Assembly (NCBI RefSeq): GCF_000247695.1
Contig: NW_004624781.1
Span: forward strand, 14,207,824-14,271,823
Length of the DNA stretch: 64,000 bases
Source: Heterocephalus glaber
Lineage: Eukaryota; Chordata; Mammalia; Rodentia; Bathyergidae
Direction of reading: 5' to 3'
The translations under genes and the position numbers were made by a program. The notes under the pieces were generated by a model, which saw only the letters and a program-made list of their open reading frames with translations, was not told where the DNA came from and searched no databases. Positions 46,860 to 60,035 of this stretch are shown here, piece after piece. Every line of letters begins with the position of its first letter. Within the stretch, counting starts at the first letter, position 1.

Positions 46860-48490
46860 ACCACCAGACAGTCACACATATGAAGCAAGACTCCTTCCTC
46901 ACACAGCACATGAAAACTAACTCAAAATGGACACCAGACTTAAAGGGAAGAGGAAACCCATATACCTTTTGCAAAAAGTGTAACCCAGGGCCTCATACAT
47001 GCCAGGCAAGTACTCTGTGACTGAGCACATCTTTAGCCCCCAAAAAACCTCTAAAAGAAAACATAGTAAATATTGTGACCTTGGGTTAGGCAAAGTCTTC
47101 TTAGCCACACCACCAAGTACAAGTAAAGGAAGTAAGAGATAAATTCGACTTCTTCAAATTAAAAACTTCCGGGGTACAAATGATACCATCAAGATGATGA
47201 GAGAACAAGAGAAAACATTCACAAATCATATGTCTGATAAATGACTCATACCTAAAATATATAAAGAATTCTTCAACTTAATAAGAAAATGAAAAGGAGC
47301 TGGACATGATGGCCCACACAGGTAACCCTAATACTCTAGGAGGCTGACACGGGGGATCCAAAGTTCAAGCCCAGCCTAATCAACTCAGAGATTTATCAAG
47401 ACCCTGTCTCAAAAAATAAAAAGAAAAGGGCGGGGGTGTTACCTTAGATTAAAGCTCTGGGTTCAGTACTGCAATAATAATAATAATAATAATAATTAAT
47501 AACCCATTTTTAAATTGTCAAAAGAGTTGAGACATTTTTCCAAAGAAGATATATTGAAGTTCAAAAGCATATAGAAATATGTGTAACATCAGTAGTGACA
47601 ATAAAGGGTCTGTCCAGTGGATGGGCAGATCCCCAGCCTGCCCCCTCTTTCCCCACTACCTAGATATTTCATTCTACACCTCTGAGAAGCCCACTAGAGC
47701 CATGTAGCTGAGTTACAATGAGATTAGCTGGCAAAAGCAAATTAAAACTGCAAAGAGGTGCCAACTTATACCCACTTAGGATGGCTATAACTAAAAAGAT
47801 AGCAACTATGCTGAGGAGGATGTAGAGAACTTAAACTCAAGCACTGCTGGTAGGAATATAAAGTTGTATAGTCACTTTGGAAAATGGTTTTGGTGGTTCC
47901 TCAAAACATTTAACAAAGATCTCTATAAGCCAATGACTTCACTCTTGGTGTGTACCTAAAAGAAATAAAAACATACATTCACCTAAAAACTTGTATACAA
48001 ATGTTGCATAGTATCCCTATTCATAGTATCCAAAAGTAAAAACAACCCAAATGTCCATCAACAAATAAATGGTCAAATAAGATGGGGTTCATATAATAGG
48101 ATGTTATATGCTAGAATATAATAGAATGTTGTTTAGCCACAGAAAGGGACAAAAACACTGGTATGTGCTACAACACAGGTGAACCTTGACAACATTATGC
48201 TACCTGCAAGAAGCCAGTCACAAAAGACACTATACTGACATATATATGCAATCCCTATGAAAATAAATCTACAGAGACGAAAAGTAGCTTAGTGGTTGGT
48301 CAGAAGATGGGGAAGGTGCAGAAAGTACTGCTAATGTGTATGGGATTTCTTTCGGGGGTAATAAAATGTTCTAGTGTTGACAGTGGTGATGGCCATACAA
48401 CTGTAAACATACTAAAAGCTAGATTGCGTACTTTACATAGTTGAATCACATGTTACATAAAGCATATCTTAATATACCTGTTTTTGAAAG
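46860..48490 (+). mobile_element. Old L1, 3' portion, with nested SINEs
   Basis: ORF2 C-terminal landmarks (CTCAAAATGGACACCAGACT, CCCAAATGTCCATCAACAAA) and an L1ME-like 3' end (AAATGTTCTAGTGTTGACAG). Interrupted by an antisense ID-like piece near 46970-47035 and by a B1/ID dimer at 47301-47500. Confidence 0.75.
47301..47500 (+). mobile_element. B1 plus ID-like dimeric SINE
   Basis: A B1-like left half ending CCTGTCTCAAAAAATAAAAA is joined to an ID-like right half (GGGCGGGGGTGTTACCTTAG, CTCTGGGTTCAGTACTGC) and an (AAT)n tail. The order matches B4/MEN-type dimers of rodents. Confidence 0.6.
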
Positions 48491-49917
48491 AAAACAAAAA
48501 AACAGAGCCCAGGAAGATCTGGAGGGTGGTGGAGAGAGATGATGTTTTATCCTAGTGGCCAGGCAGATTGCTCAAGTGTTAATAAGAGAAGAGGAGATTC
48601 AAGATATCAACCCAAAACTCTGAATAAAGCAAAGAACACTTACACCTGTGGCCACTGAGTACTCATCAGGAGCCCAGGAACACCAAGGACCCTGACAACC
48701 AGACCTGGTTTAACCTGGGCTTGGGCCTAACCAGCCCCTGGCATGCTGGGTTCAGGCACCTGAAGTGTACTTTGATATTCAGAACTTGGTCTGCAAGCCT
48801 GTGGCTCACCGCACGGCTGGCAGGGCTATTCCAACCCCAACTTTCACCCATGGCATGTGCTGTCTGACTCCAGGGAGCCTGTGCGCCGGAGCGCAGCATG
48901 CTTTGATTATTTGTAGAGTGATAACATGCTTTTCTCTAAGTCATTTGCAGTGTGGTGACCCACATTATGCATACAAATAATTTAACATAAGCCTCTGGTG
49001 GCAAATTTTTACAGAAATACTCTGCTGTCCTCAACGAACCTTTGCCCCAAAACATACCCAGTTTACTATGTTATATATAAAATCCAAGAACAAACTTCCC
49101 TTTCCCGAAACTTTACCTAATTTACCTGGAATCTTAAAAAAAAAAAAAAAGTCACCTTTGTTCAATGCAAGTATGACATGCAAATTCTTCTCTGTGACTT
49201 CCCGGTGAAGGAAAGAAAAAGAGTCCCAGAACCCCCAAGGTCTCCTGACTCTGAAATGCTTTAGTCTATGCATCATCTTTTCCAAAGGCTGAAGTCTGTC
49301 TTGCACCTGTGTCAAAGGCAACAGAATCATAGCAGGACCAGAGTTGGCAAGGATGTTCATATATAGCAGACCACCAGCAGGGACACTGTGATCCCATAAG
49401 GCACTGGTGCTATGTCTGTAGTGCTCTGCACATCATCACTAAAGAAACCAAACAGCACGCTTTCAATTCACTTAGCTGCATCATACCGTTTGTGTAACGC
49501 TTACATTTAGAAGTTTGATACGAATTTTCTCCTCAGTGTTTTACCTGTTACTCACTCATGCAGGCAGCCACAAGTACTTAACAAAATCAACTCCAATTCC
49601 TCTGCCACCCCAGCAAGTCGGGTGACACCGCACTAGGTCATCACCACTAAGGCAAAAATAGCAAATATGCTATCGTCTATTGTTTTTCAAGATTGAGCCA
49701 TCACTAGACATTGCACTAGGATCATTTCCTCACCTCTCGGCAGCCAAGATTAAAAGGTTTGTTACCACAGTATGTGGGTGGTTGAAGAAAGGGGTATTTC
49801 TCATCACCCGTTGATAATAGGTGCTCCTGGAGGGCAATTTACTATCAAAATTATAATGTACCTTCCCTTTGCCCCAGCAAACTCTCTTCTAGCCCAGCAG
49901 CCCATTTGCGTGCAATA

Positions 49918-49936
49918 AAAAAAAAAAAAAAAAAAG
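49918..49936. repeat. Poly-A tract
   Basis: A run of about 19 A, with no clear SINE body attached. Confidence 0.9.
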
Positions 49937-50070
49937 AATGTGAGGAATAAGCAAGGGGCGGAAGACACACAGCATACTTTTATGTGTGTAAAATGTGGGA
50001 GGGAATTAAGTGTATGGAAAACGTCAAGAGATTCTTTCAATCACAAACCATCTTATAATTTTTGAATTTT

Positions 50071-50158
50071 GTTTTCTTTTTTTTGGTGCCAAGGATCAAA
50101 CTCAGGACCTTGTGCTTTCGAGGCAGGCAGCGGAACCACTGCGCTAAATCCCAGGCCC
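50071..50158 (-). mobile_element. ID SINE
   Basis: Minus-strand ID, GGTGCCAAGGATCAAACTCA to CTAAATCCCAGGCCC; ATTTTTGAATTTTG flanks both ends. Confidence 0.94.
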
Positions 50159-51414
50159 TTGATTTTTGAATTTTGAACCATGGAAATACAACATGTAATA
50201 AATATAGAAAATAACACACATTTCCTTCTAAGAGACTGACTGTCCATGGGTACAGCATCCTCCATGGCCAAGTTCTCCCCTCCTCCAGCCTCTGGAAACC
50301 CTTGTCCGGCCTACTCACAGGCGCTTCTGGGCCACGAAAGATCACAGAGCCAGGGCCCCGAGAGCAGCTGTACAAACAAAGCAGAGGCCAACTCTCCCAC
50401 GCCGGCTCGGCTCAGGCAGCTCACCTCTCATCGCAGATAACGAAGTGGAAATGGCCCAGATGGCCCAGACTTGCAACTTCCTCCCAGGCACTCCGAGGTA
50501 GAGAAGTCCTGCGTGGGCTGATGGAGAGACCCCGAGTGCTGTGACAACTCCGTTCGAGACTCTGGTTTCTCCACAAAAAACGTCCATCTTGCCATCCACA
50601 CCGTGACGTTTTCTGTTCTCCACCACATCTCTTTGTGCTAAGGACGCTGTGTGTATGATATCCCAGGAAGTTGCCACTCTTACTCTGTGACATTGCCGAG
50701 TACCCTCCTTCCCCACCACCTAGCACTCGAACATGGGTCCCAGCCCAGGTAACATTCACCCGTCACCTCCAGCATGGAGTTTTCATCTTCGCATCTAAGA
50801 ACGCCTCTCTAATAGCAGAGGAGTGCGGTGCGGCTGCCACTTAACCTGGTCCCCACCTGTCATGGGGTGAAGCTGCTGCTCTCATCATTACAGTGAGTGT
50901 CTGGCTGAATGAGACCACTGCTCCTCTGGGCGCCATGACTACTGTTGCCAGGCCAACGAGACCCCTATGTGGTCCCCAGAGGAAGAGGCTCAGTCCAGCC
51001 TCGCACTGTGGTTCTGAACCGTACCCTGAGCTTCGGGCCTCCATCTGCACACCTCACCAGCCACAGATCAAGCCTACATGATGTCTCCAACGAGACCTCA
51101 GAGATCTTCTAATAGTCCTTCCAGAGCAGCTGAGCCACACAAAGAAGGGGACCCCCTTTGTATTTTGGGGTGAGTCAGGTTCTTGCATGACTAATGCATT
51201 CAAAATACAGGCCCATTTCCCTCCCAAGGTTGATCTGGTAAACTGATGGCAACTAAGAAAGAAATTCTTCCCAAACAGGCAGATGGCATATATGAATGTA
51301 TTAAATCCCCAAATTTCTACTCCTTTGAGCTAATTTCTACTACTTTCTACTTTACCTTTAACCATGTGCTCTAATGGTTGATATAAAAGGACAGAGAGGT
51401 AATAGATCATTGTA

Positions 51415-51453
51415 ACACACACACACACACACACACATACACACACACACACA
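51415..51453. repeat. (CA)n microsatellite
   Basis: About 19 CA units with one interruption (CATACA). Confidence 0.97.
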
Positions 51454-53849
51454 GAGCAAAATCCCAGTCTTTGCCAGGCACCACTGCTGAGTGCAAATAG
51501 TGACTGCGCATTTTCATGAGTTAACGCCCACACTGAGGAATGTTCACACTGGCCCCTGAAACCACAGGAAAGAGCACCCCCGTGGCCACTTCTGAACGTT
51601 GCCTGGTCACAGGGCTGACACCTCATACCGCCTCGGTCCCGATGGATAACAAGTAACCACATAGCCGAGGGCCTCCCACCTCGTCCCCATGCAGACATCT
51701 CGGCTTTACTAATTAACAGCCCTCTGCTATGCTGGCTCCTGTTTCCTTCTGTCTCCCTGTTTTGCTGAATAGTGAAAACACCTGGAGCGTGGAGGCCAGG
51801 AGTCCAGGGAGGGGAGGCTGGCCAGTTGGTTCCATCTCACCAGCAACCCCGCTTGGCAGGGTCCCCCTTGAGCAGCACTCCAGGGTCCCCAAGTCGGCTC
51901 ACCGGCAGTAAGCTTCCTGCCTTCTCACCATGACGGTTGCACACATGGGCTGCCATCTGCACAGTGAGGGTCACGGATTAGTGTCCCCTCCTCAGTCTTA
52001 GTGTGTGGGAGACCATGGGCTTTGTCGTCACCTCCCCCACCTGAGCAACAGCAAACTCTCCAGCCAGAGGGACAGCGCTATTTTGGTCGTGAGGGGTTCC
52101 TGTCACTCCTGGGATAGCTCTGGGGAAGGAAAGGGAGAGGACGGTCCAGGCCGCCCAAGGGCTGCATCCTCCCTCTCAGCAGACGGGAACCCAGGCCTGC
52201 CTGGGTCACACACACTCAGCCACACTTTCGCTTTATGTTTTTAATACTAAATTATTAATTTTAAAAATTCTTACAAAATGTTCCCCAGTTTCTCTGGGTC
52301 CTCTCAGTCCCCGGGAGATAAAAAGACCCCCAAATTACCTCCTACCTATAAGGCACCATTTCCCTCCCCGTGGGGGCCACAGCCTAAGCTAACCTCGTGA
52401 CCAGCACAGGAAGGTTCTGCTTAGAGAACCTAACATTCCCCGCTGTGCTGCAGCCTTCAAGGAGCTGAGGCCAGGGAAGGGGCTCCACCCCGACACCCCC
52501 ACACTCCACAGCTCTGCGTCCCCAGGAAGAAATGGGGGTGGGGGGGGAAGGGGTGAGACTCCTGTTCAGATTAACTTGGTCACAGACAGACCACAGGGCC
52601 TCACAAATGTTTAGGAACCAGCTCACCGTCAGCACACACGTCAAACAGGTTGAACAGGATTTCTGAGGAAGATAAACCAACAAGTTTTCCAGATCTGGAT
52701 GCCCCAGTCCCCAGTCAAAGCCTCTGTTCTGTACAGTTCCCCTTCCCACGAATCTTGTTATTTGTGGAAGCAAATCCTCACACTTTCCCATTTTGCTACC
52801 ATACGCCCCATAATTGCTGAGGATCAAGGCTGAACTATAGAAACTATGCTATTTTTAAAACTTAAATAAAAATGCTGAGACCAAGAACTCTCAATCTGAT
52901 AGTCATTTCCATAGGTGCCTCTTTTCACTTTCAAACTAGAACAAATTCCATGTAGAAAACTTTTCCCTTTCCCCCTCTACCTTCATGCTGCAAGAACACT
53001 GCTGAGCAGGACTGGAGAAAGAACAGGACTGACATTGGCTGGCGGGGAGGTGACACGCTGAGCCAGTGCTCTGAGCAAGCTTGGAGCCCGAATCCTACCA
53101 CCCGAGACTCAGACGCACAGGGCTGACCTTTTTTCCTCCTTCAAACTGGCCGTTCCCGGGACACAGTCACAGCTTCCTGCTGGGGTCACAGCCAGCTCCA
53201 GCTGACCAGCAGGGCAAACAGCCCAAACCAAAAGTACCGCGATGCAGGGATGGCTGCCTGCTCACTTGAGGTTATGTCCCAGAAACAATTCCTTTGAGTC
53301 ACAATTTGGTCTTTCTTAGAAGCAAGGGTGTCATGCATGGATCCATTCATTGAACACATTGAAAAAGGAAAGGAAAAGTGCAAAATGTCAAAGCATAGTC
53401 ACTATGTAAATAGCAAACATGTTTAGGAAGGAATTACTCTGCACACCCAGAGGCTATGGAGCACAAACCACAGACTTCCTCTTAGGCACTGTCTCCAAGA
53501 AGGTGTGGCCACTCGCTGGCTCCATCCCCTCAGATCCACTGTCTCCCAGCCAGGCTGTGGGCTCAGCTCCCACTCAATCCCCCCTGTTCTGAAAGAACGA
53601 CAGAATACCACCTTATCCCTCCAAAGAGCTGGGAACGACAGAGGGACGGAGTGACTGCATCCAATCAAAGGAGTCTCCAGGGCATGCTCCAATGTGCTAC
53701 AGAAAGGGGAGCCCCAGGTGCTGGTCACAGGCACCCACTCCCGTCCCACGGCCCACGGAGACCCACACAGCCTACAGAGATAAGGCCCTGAGCCTCTTCC
53801 TCCCCTGGAGCCAGCAGGGCTGTAACACAGACAAAGCCTGGTGGAGCAA

Positions 53850-53955
53850 GGCTCGGCTCACATCCTGGCTCTGCCACCTGCCAGTCAAGCACCCCTGCCA
53901 AGCCACACTCTCAACTCTGAAAAGGCAGTGACATTGCTACCTTACAGAGTCACGG
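53850..53955 (-). repeat. MIR SINE relic
   Basis: CTCACATCCTGGCTCTGCCA and GACATTGCTACCTTACAGAG fit a decayed MIR. Confidence 0.55.
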
Positions 53956-54310
53956 CGGATGGGTGTGATGTGTGTGAAACGAGCCACATCCGGTCAAGCA
54001 TGCAGTGCACACCAAAGCACCATGGGGACCAGCTGTGAAAGCAGAGCGGTTTCCTGCTGTGCAAGCCAGGAAGCGATGCCACCTCGGGTGGTACCGGTGC
54101 TCAGCATCTGTGGAGGCTCCAGCACAGTGCTGTCCCAGGTGCCAGCTGCCTATCTTTGTGCACCCCAACCTAGCCCTTCACTCTGAGTGCTCTATGTGGC
54201 CCCAGAACACCAAGGCACCCACTCCATGTGCATGGAAGGCCCAGTCCTTGCCTGCTCTCCAGGAAGCCACATCACAGGTTGCCATTTACTGAGCCAAAAG
54301 TACTGGGTCT

Positions 54311-54531
54311 GCCAGATATGGTGGTGCATGCCTGTAATCCCAGCCTTCTGAGGGGCTGAGGCAGGAGGATGGAAAGTTTGAGCCCAGCATGGGCAACTTC
54401 ATCACTTAGCAAGGCCCTGTCTCAAAATAAAAACTAAAAAAAAAGAAGAAAGGAAAAGGCTAGGGATGTAGTGCAGTGTGAAGGCCCTGGGTTTAATTAC
54501 CAGTACCATGGCGGGGGCGGGGGGGGGGGGG
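54311..54531 (+). mobile_element. B1 plus ID-like dimeric SINE with poly-G end
   Basis: CCAGATATGGTGGTGCATGC, CTGTAATCCCAGCCTTCTGA, then an A-rich linker, GGCTAGGGATGTAGTGCAGT and TTTAATTACCAGTACCATGG. Same B1-then-ID order as at 47301, better preserved. Ends next to a G-run (54513-54531). Confidence 0.75.
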
Positions 54532-57500
54532 TCCAGCAGGTCTGCCAAGGGACTCTGACCTCGGGGAGCTTGCATGCCAGCCTGACCTCAAAGACACCCA
54601 CAGCAACCCAGGTGACCTGCTGAGTTAGAGAAGCCCCCCTCCCCCTGGACACAGTATGCAGACAGAGACATCCTGGAGCCAGCCAAACAGGACTGGAAGA
54701 GATCACTGCTAGGCTCCTGCCCACTGAGCATTGAGGGTGCACAGAGCCAGGCAGCCCCTTCCAGCCCCAGCCCTGATGAGTTCCAGTGAGGCTCTGGGGA
54801 GAAACAGCCCACACAGCCTGAAAAGTGCCGTTTGCCACAAAATCCTGAGTCAGTGAAAGCATCTCAAACTATGCATCCTGGCCTTGAAGGGAGGAGCCTG
54901 GAGGCTGGTGGGGAGCTCTGTGCTGGACCCTGTGACTGTGTGGCCTAAGGCGAGGCACAGCCTCTCTGAACCTCATTACCACAACCTCCAGAGGAGACGG
55001 GAATCCAATGAAGGACTAAAATACCACATGGCACAGACTGTCCACCCTCTGGGAGGGCACAAGTGGAATGAGGCACAGCACCGTCCCTGAGGACTTTACA
55101 GTCCCATGAGAGAGTTAAAGGTGTCCCCAAAGGAAACAGAAGTCATCACCTGTCAAAGTGAAGCTCTGGAGCACAATGGTCTCATGTCCCCGAGGCCATG
55201 GCCAGTCCTGCCGTTAGAGTAGCTGTGTGTGCACAGCAGATAAAGGTTCTTCCCTCTCTCTGCCTCCTGAAGTTTCCATTTCTGCAGAAAACAGACCTGG
55301 AGAGTCACTCCTGCATTCACACTGACTCCAAGTCACAGAGTGTCAGCCCTCTGGTGACACCAGATTCCTCAAGATAAAACCCTAACTGGAATTTCCAACA
55401 CTCACCTCACCTTCCCGATGTTTGTCTGAGAGGTGAGTGGCTGTCGAGGGGCTGGAGGCACCCTGCTTCTCAAAACCTTTCTGTACCCCAAGCGCTCTCA
55501 GCGTGAGAGCTTGTCCTTCATGCCGAGCCGAGGCCTGGATGCCTGCAGTGCTGAGGGGCCCACCAAGCATGGTGTCCTTCCAGCGCTCGGCCTTTCAAGC
55601 CCACCCTCAGACCACCCTACCTTGTCTTAAGACTTTCCAGAAGCTCCCTTCCTCACTGACATGTAGCACCAAGTCTTCCCTCAAAGTCTAGGGCCCTATA
55701 TCAAAGCAATACTCCCCGAGAGTCTAGCCTATCACCACCCTGAATGCCACCTAACTCCTGCCTCATGGGACGAAGTTCCCCAGTAAGTGAAAGTCAGATC
55801 CCTCACAGAAAACTGCCTCGGGAGACCAAAGATGAAACGTGGGGCTTGAACTAAAGCCCAGCAACTAAACAAAGCTTCAGCACCCTCAGCTCAGGGGCCC
55901 AGCCGAGCCTTCCCGGTCTCCTACCCGAGTGACACCGCAGGAACCTGGAGACAGTCAGTCCTGCCCCGCCCCTTCTACGGCTGCCAGGCCCTTCCCTCTT
56001 CCCTTTCACCTAGGTACCTGCAGTGCCGCTCTGGGCTCTGCGTGCTTCCCAGATGGCTCCCAAGCTCGTCTCTTGCCCCAATCCCTCTCTAAGTAAGTGA
56101 GACCTTGATTTCCCAAGACAGGAAGACAAACGTTGCCTTCAGCCGCACTTCCTCTCCTACACCTCTGTCCTATGGCCACCAGCCCCACTCACACTCACAG
56201 GGCTGTACCTGGGAACCAGATCAGCAGCCTGATTCCCTGCCTGTCCCAGGTGAGCACTACCAGAGGACAAAGCTCTGGGCCAGGCAGCCGGAGCACCACC
56301 CGCTGAGTGCGGCCTGTGGGCCCTCCCACCTCATCCTTCAGCCCCCCGACAGGGAGGGACCAACTATCACAATCCTTTCCTTCTAAATGAGGAAACAAGG
56401 CACTGAGAGGTAAGGTGATTCATTAGGCAGTTGCTACACTCACAAGCAAAGGAGCCCAGATGCAGCTTGACCAAGAGCCAGCAGGCTGGAAGATGGACTG
56501 TGAGCAGCACCTGCATCTGCCCGCTCCTACCCAGCCCAGAGCCCAGCACCCAGCACCCAGCAGGCAGGAACTCGGCCAAGGTTGTGAAGTGATCAGCTCC
56601 ACAGAGATTTCCAGGTGTCAAGTTATATGATGGTCACCAAGCGCACAGACACTCCAGACCACACACTTTATTTCCATGTGTGTGCGCATGTGTGTGTTAA
56701 ACAGCTAAGACACACTATTTTAGTGGTGTTGTGAGCTAAATCAACTTTTGTTAGCTGGCCTGAGAGCCTAACCCCAATTTATAACAATGTGTCTATGAAA
56801 AAATTCTTTCACTTTCCAAACACCCTACACAAAAATAAATTTTTAGCACCTTCTGTTCCTAAATTGAATACTCAATTAGCAGATTCCTTCATTAGGATGC
56901 TGTTTAGTTTGACATTACTAAAAACTCTGTCCTGAATGAAGTCTCCTCACTTTGCCGTACCTTTGCCTCAGAAACGATGCCTAAATTTCAGAGGAATGTG
57001 TGAATTGAATGCTAGGTATTTTTTTTTTCAAATAAAGGCTCCATTCTCAATCCAAATTTTTTGCCAAAGTACATAGTTCTCTGGGAGTCTCGGGTCTTGG
57101 CAGTTGCCCCAATCATGAAGTGAGCTGCTCCTGGGATGACCGGAGCTCTCGACGTGGAAGGGGCCACTCACTTTCCAGAAAAGCCAAGTGGGGCCTGGAG
57201 AGCATATGCAGCCCGTCCAAAGTCACCCAGTGAAGTTCCCGCCAAGGCAGGGACCCAATGGCCGCAGCTCCAACTCTCTCCCTCATCAGATATCATCTTA
57301 GCAGAACCACACCAGTGGAACACACACCTCTCTTGCACGCCCAGGAACTGAGGGCTCCCCAGATGTCCCTCTGCTTATCCGGCTACAGCAAAACACAAGA
57401 GCACTTCTCTTTTTGCTTTCTGCTACTGACAGTGGCTGCCTGCCAAGGGGAAGGGCGTGAAGAAAAGCATCTTACAAGTTTTCGCCTCAAGTCTAGAGAA

Positions 57501-58194
57501 GCACCCCATGCACACTCCCTGGGCCCAGTTTCCCACCCACTTGCATCTGCAAAGCCAGACCCTGCAGCTCAGCACACTCCTGGCCACCCAGCCTCCAGAG
57601 GACTCTTCCCGAAGGACCCTGCCGAGACAGCCCTTCCACCACGGCGCTCTCAGTCCAGAGCCCCGTATGACCCTCCCCGCACCACCACACTGAATCTGTC
57701 CCAGTAGCCTGGCCCCACAGCTCCTTGGTTGACTCTGATTGCCCAGTCCCACTCACGCTGTGACCAGGCTCTAGGTCAGGTGCTGCGTCAGGCTTCTCAA
57801 CCCCAGGCCTTCCTGGAACATCCAGAACCTTCTGTGGAAAGGACCCCAAAGGAGGGATTCTATAACACGGGGCTCATCTCCAAAGACTCTCACAGAACAC
57901 AAGAATCGTGGTCATATAATTCTGGGAAAAAAATCTTATTAGAGTCCTAGAGAATCACAATCCATGTTTTGTCCACATAGTAAATGCTCTGAGAAGCCCT
58001 ATAAAAAGCAGAGCCATTTAACTTGGTACGGGGAATTCTCAAATCTGTCTCAGACCTACTCTCCTTTCTCCAGCTCCTCTGCCTTCAGGACAGTCCCAGC
58101 TGCCCACATTTCCTTCCTGGACAGCAGCACGGCCCCTCACTGGTCTTTCCCTCTTCGCCCTCTCCCATCCATTCCCCACACGAGGGCAGGAGAC

Positions 58195-58500
58195 TATTTG
58201 GAATCACAGATCAGGTCATGCTGAAAGGCTTCAGTGGCTTTCCATGACGGCGAAACAAACAGCAGACTGTCACTTGGCCCATAGGGCTTTGCAGGCTGCC
58301 TGCCTTCCCAGCCCCACCTTCCAACCCACTCCCTCTCAAGTTCCCACCTACATCACGCTCCGTCCCACCTGAAGGCGCACACACATCTGCTGGAAGACTC
58401 CCCCGCCACGGCTCTACCTCATTCGCTCCTGCTCCATCTCTCATTACCCACACTGGCTCAACTCCCAGCCCTTCTCTTCCAGGAGCTTTTGTCACACCTG
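58195..58500 (+). mobile_element. LINE-2 fragment
   Basis: CTTCAGTGGCTTTCCATGAC, then CTGCCTGCCTTCCCAGCCCC, matches the L2 3' end pattern. Confidence 0.6.
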
Positions 58501-59847
58501 CACTTCTTATTGACTGGTATGGTGTTTCCCTCTTTCTCTCCCACAGAGCACAGGCTCTCTGAGGACAGAAAGCACACGTCAATTTCTGCTCACCAGGCTG
58601 AATGGTTCCTGGCCCCAGGTAAATATTAAAAAAAAAAAAAAAAATGGTACCACTGATCAATCTGAAGTATAACTGTGGTGACAATGAAAGGACAACGTGC
58701 CGTGTCAGGTTCCGTGGTGGAGAGCTAATCCCCTGTTATGGGAGAGGAGGGAAGGGGACCCCTCTCCTGGTGGAAAGAGTTAAGCTCTTCCCACAGCACA
58801 GAGGGAAGGAAAGCGAGAACAGAGAGGTGGCCACAGCACGTGCCAAGGTACTGGGGCCTGGGGAGCGGGCTGCCTTCTGGTTTCTTCTAGACCACGGGGT
58901 CTCCAGTTCTCGAGGACAAGGAGAATGGCATCTGTGTTCCTCTGCCTGTCATGAAGCGGGGGGCCCTGGGAACAGGGACGTGCCCACTCCGGGGAGGATT
59001 CCCGCCCACAGGAACACTAAGGGCCCATCCCATGCGTGTGTGGCGCTGACCCACGTCTCTGCTGCACACACACGTGCTTGCCGGTCAGGGTCTTGAGATT
59101 GAAGCCAGCACCGCAGACTCTGCAGTGCCTGCCCTGTGCTCAACCCACCTTCATGCTCCAAACCTGGGGGACCCACCTGTTTCTGGACACTGTGGACCGC
59201 TCCTTAATCCCAGTCTGAGACTGCTAGCAGCCATCCCCAGCAATTTTCCTATTTACAACACATAAGACCTTTCTGTGGCCTTTGGCTTTGTGGGATCCAA
59301 CTTTAAGCTTGTAAGTGTCTGTATTCTTTTCCCTACTGGAAGCCGGGAGACACAGCCAGATGCTACTCTTGGAGCATCTGACCCCCGAGCAGCCTCAGGA
59401 CCAAGGCCTTCCCTGTTCCCACCCCACCCCCAGCCTAACCAGGCCTGTTCTTTGTTCCACAAAACAAACAGCCAATTCCGCCTGCCAGGGCAGACAAAGT
59501 GCACTGGAGCAAACAAAGAGGCCTCTTGCTCAAGGTGTGCTTTCCCGCTGAACAGACGCTGTCCCCAGTGCCCTTATTTGATGTCACCAGATGTACCGGG
59601 CGCCCACAGGAACCCACCAGAAGGTTCCTACTCCTGGCCTTCTCTTCCTCGGCCACCCACCCCGTCGAAGGTGGAGGGGCACGGGGGCGCTGGAGGCCAG
59701 AGGTCCTCTTATTCTCAGGTCTGCTACTCTGTTCTGATTGCTGACCCACAGGCGGTGGCTCTGACCGTCCCCTCCCCGAAGCTGCCCTGCACGGAGGCCA
59801 CAGAGAACTCTCAGGGCTGGGTCCCTCAGCACCCTGAGCACCATCTC

Positions 59848-60035
59848 CTGGTGCCTACGTACGGTGCGCTACACACTGTGCTGCCAACAACCGTGAGTGT
59901 ATTGTCTCCCTTCGGCCTCACTGCAGCTCTGTGGGCTAAGCCCTGTTATTATCCCCAATTTACTGATGAGGAAACTAGGGCACAAACCTGTTAAGTGACG
60001 TGCTGCAATCAGGCCGGCGGGATTCAAGGTGAGTC
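59848..60035 (+). repeat. MIR SINE relic
   Basis: TATTATCCCCAATTTACTGA, TGAGGAAACTAGGGCACAAA and TTAAGTGACGTGCTGCAATC follow the MIR core order closely. Confidence 0.85.

Noticed and set aside
49031..49360. Minus-strand peptide QDRLQPLEKMMHRLKHFR as a further CGNL1 exon
   Set aside because: It lacks the heptad pattern and does not match the rod as I know it, and no suitable donor-acceptor pair with phase 0 was seen.
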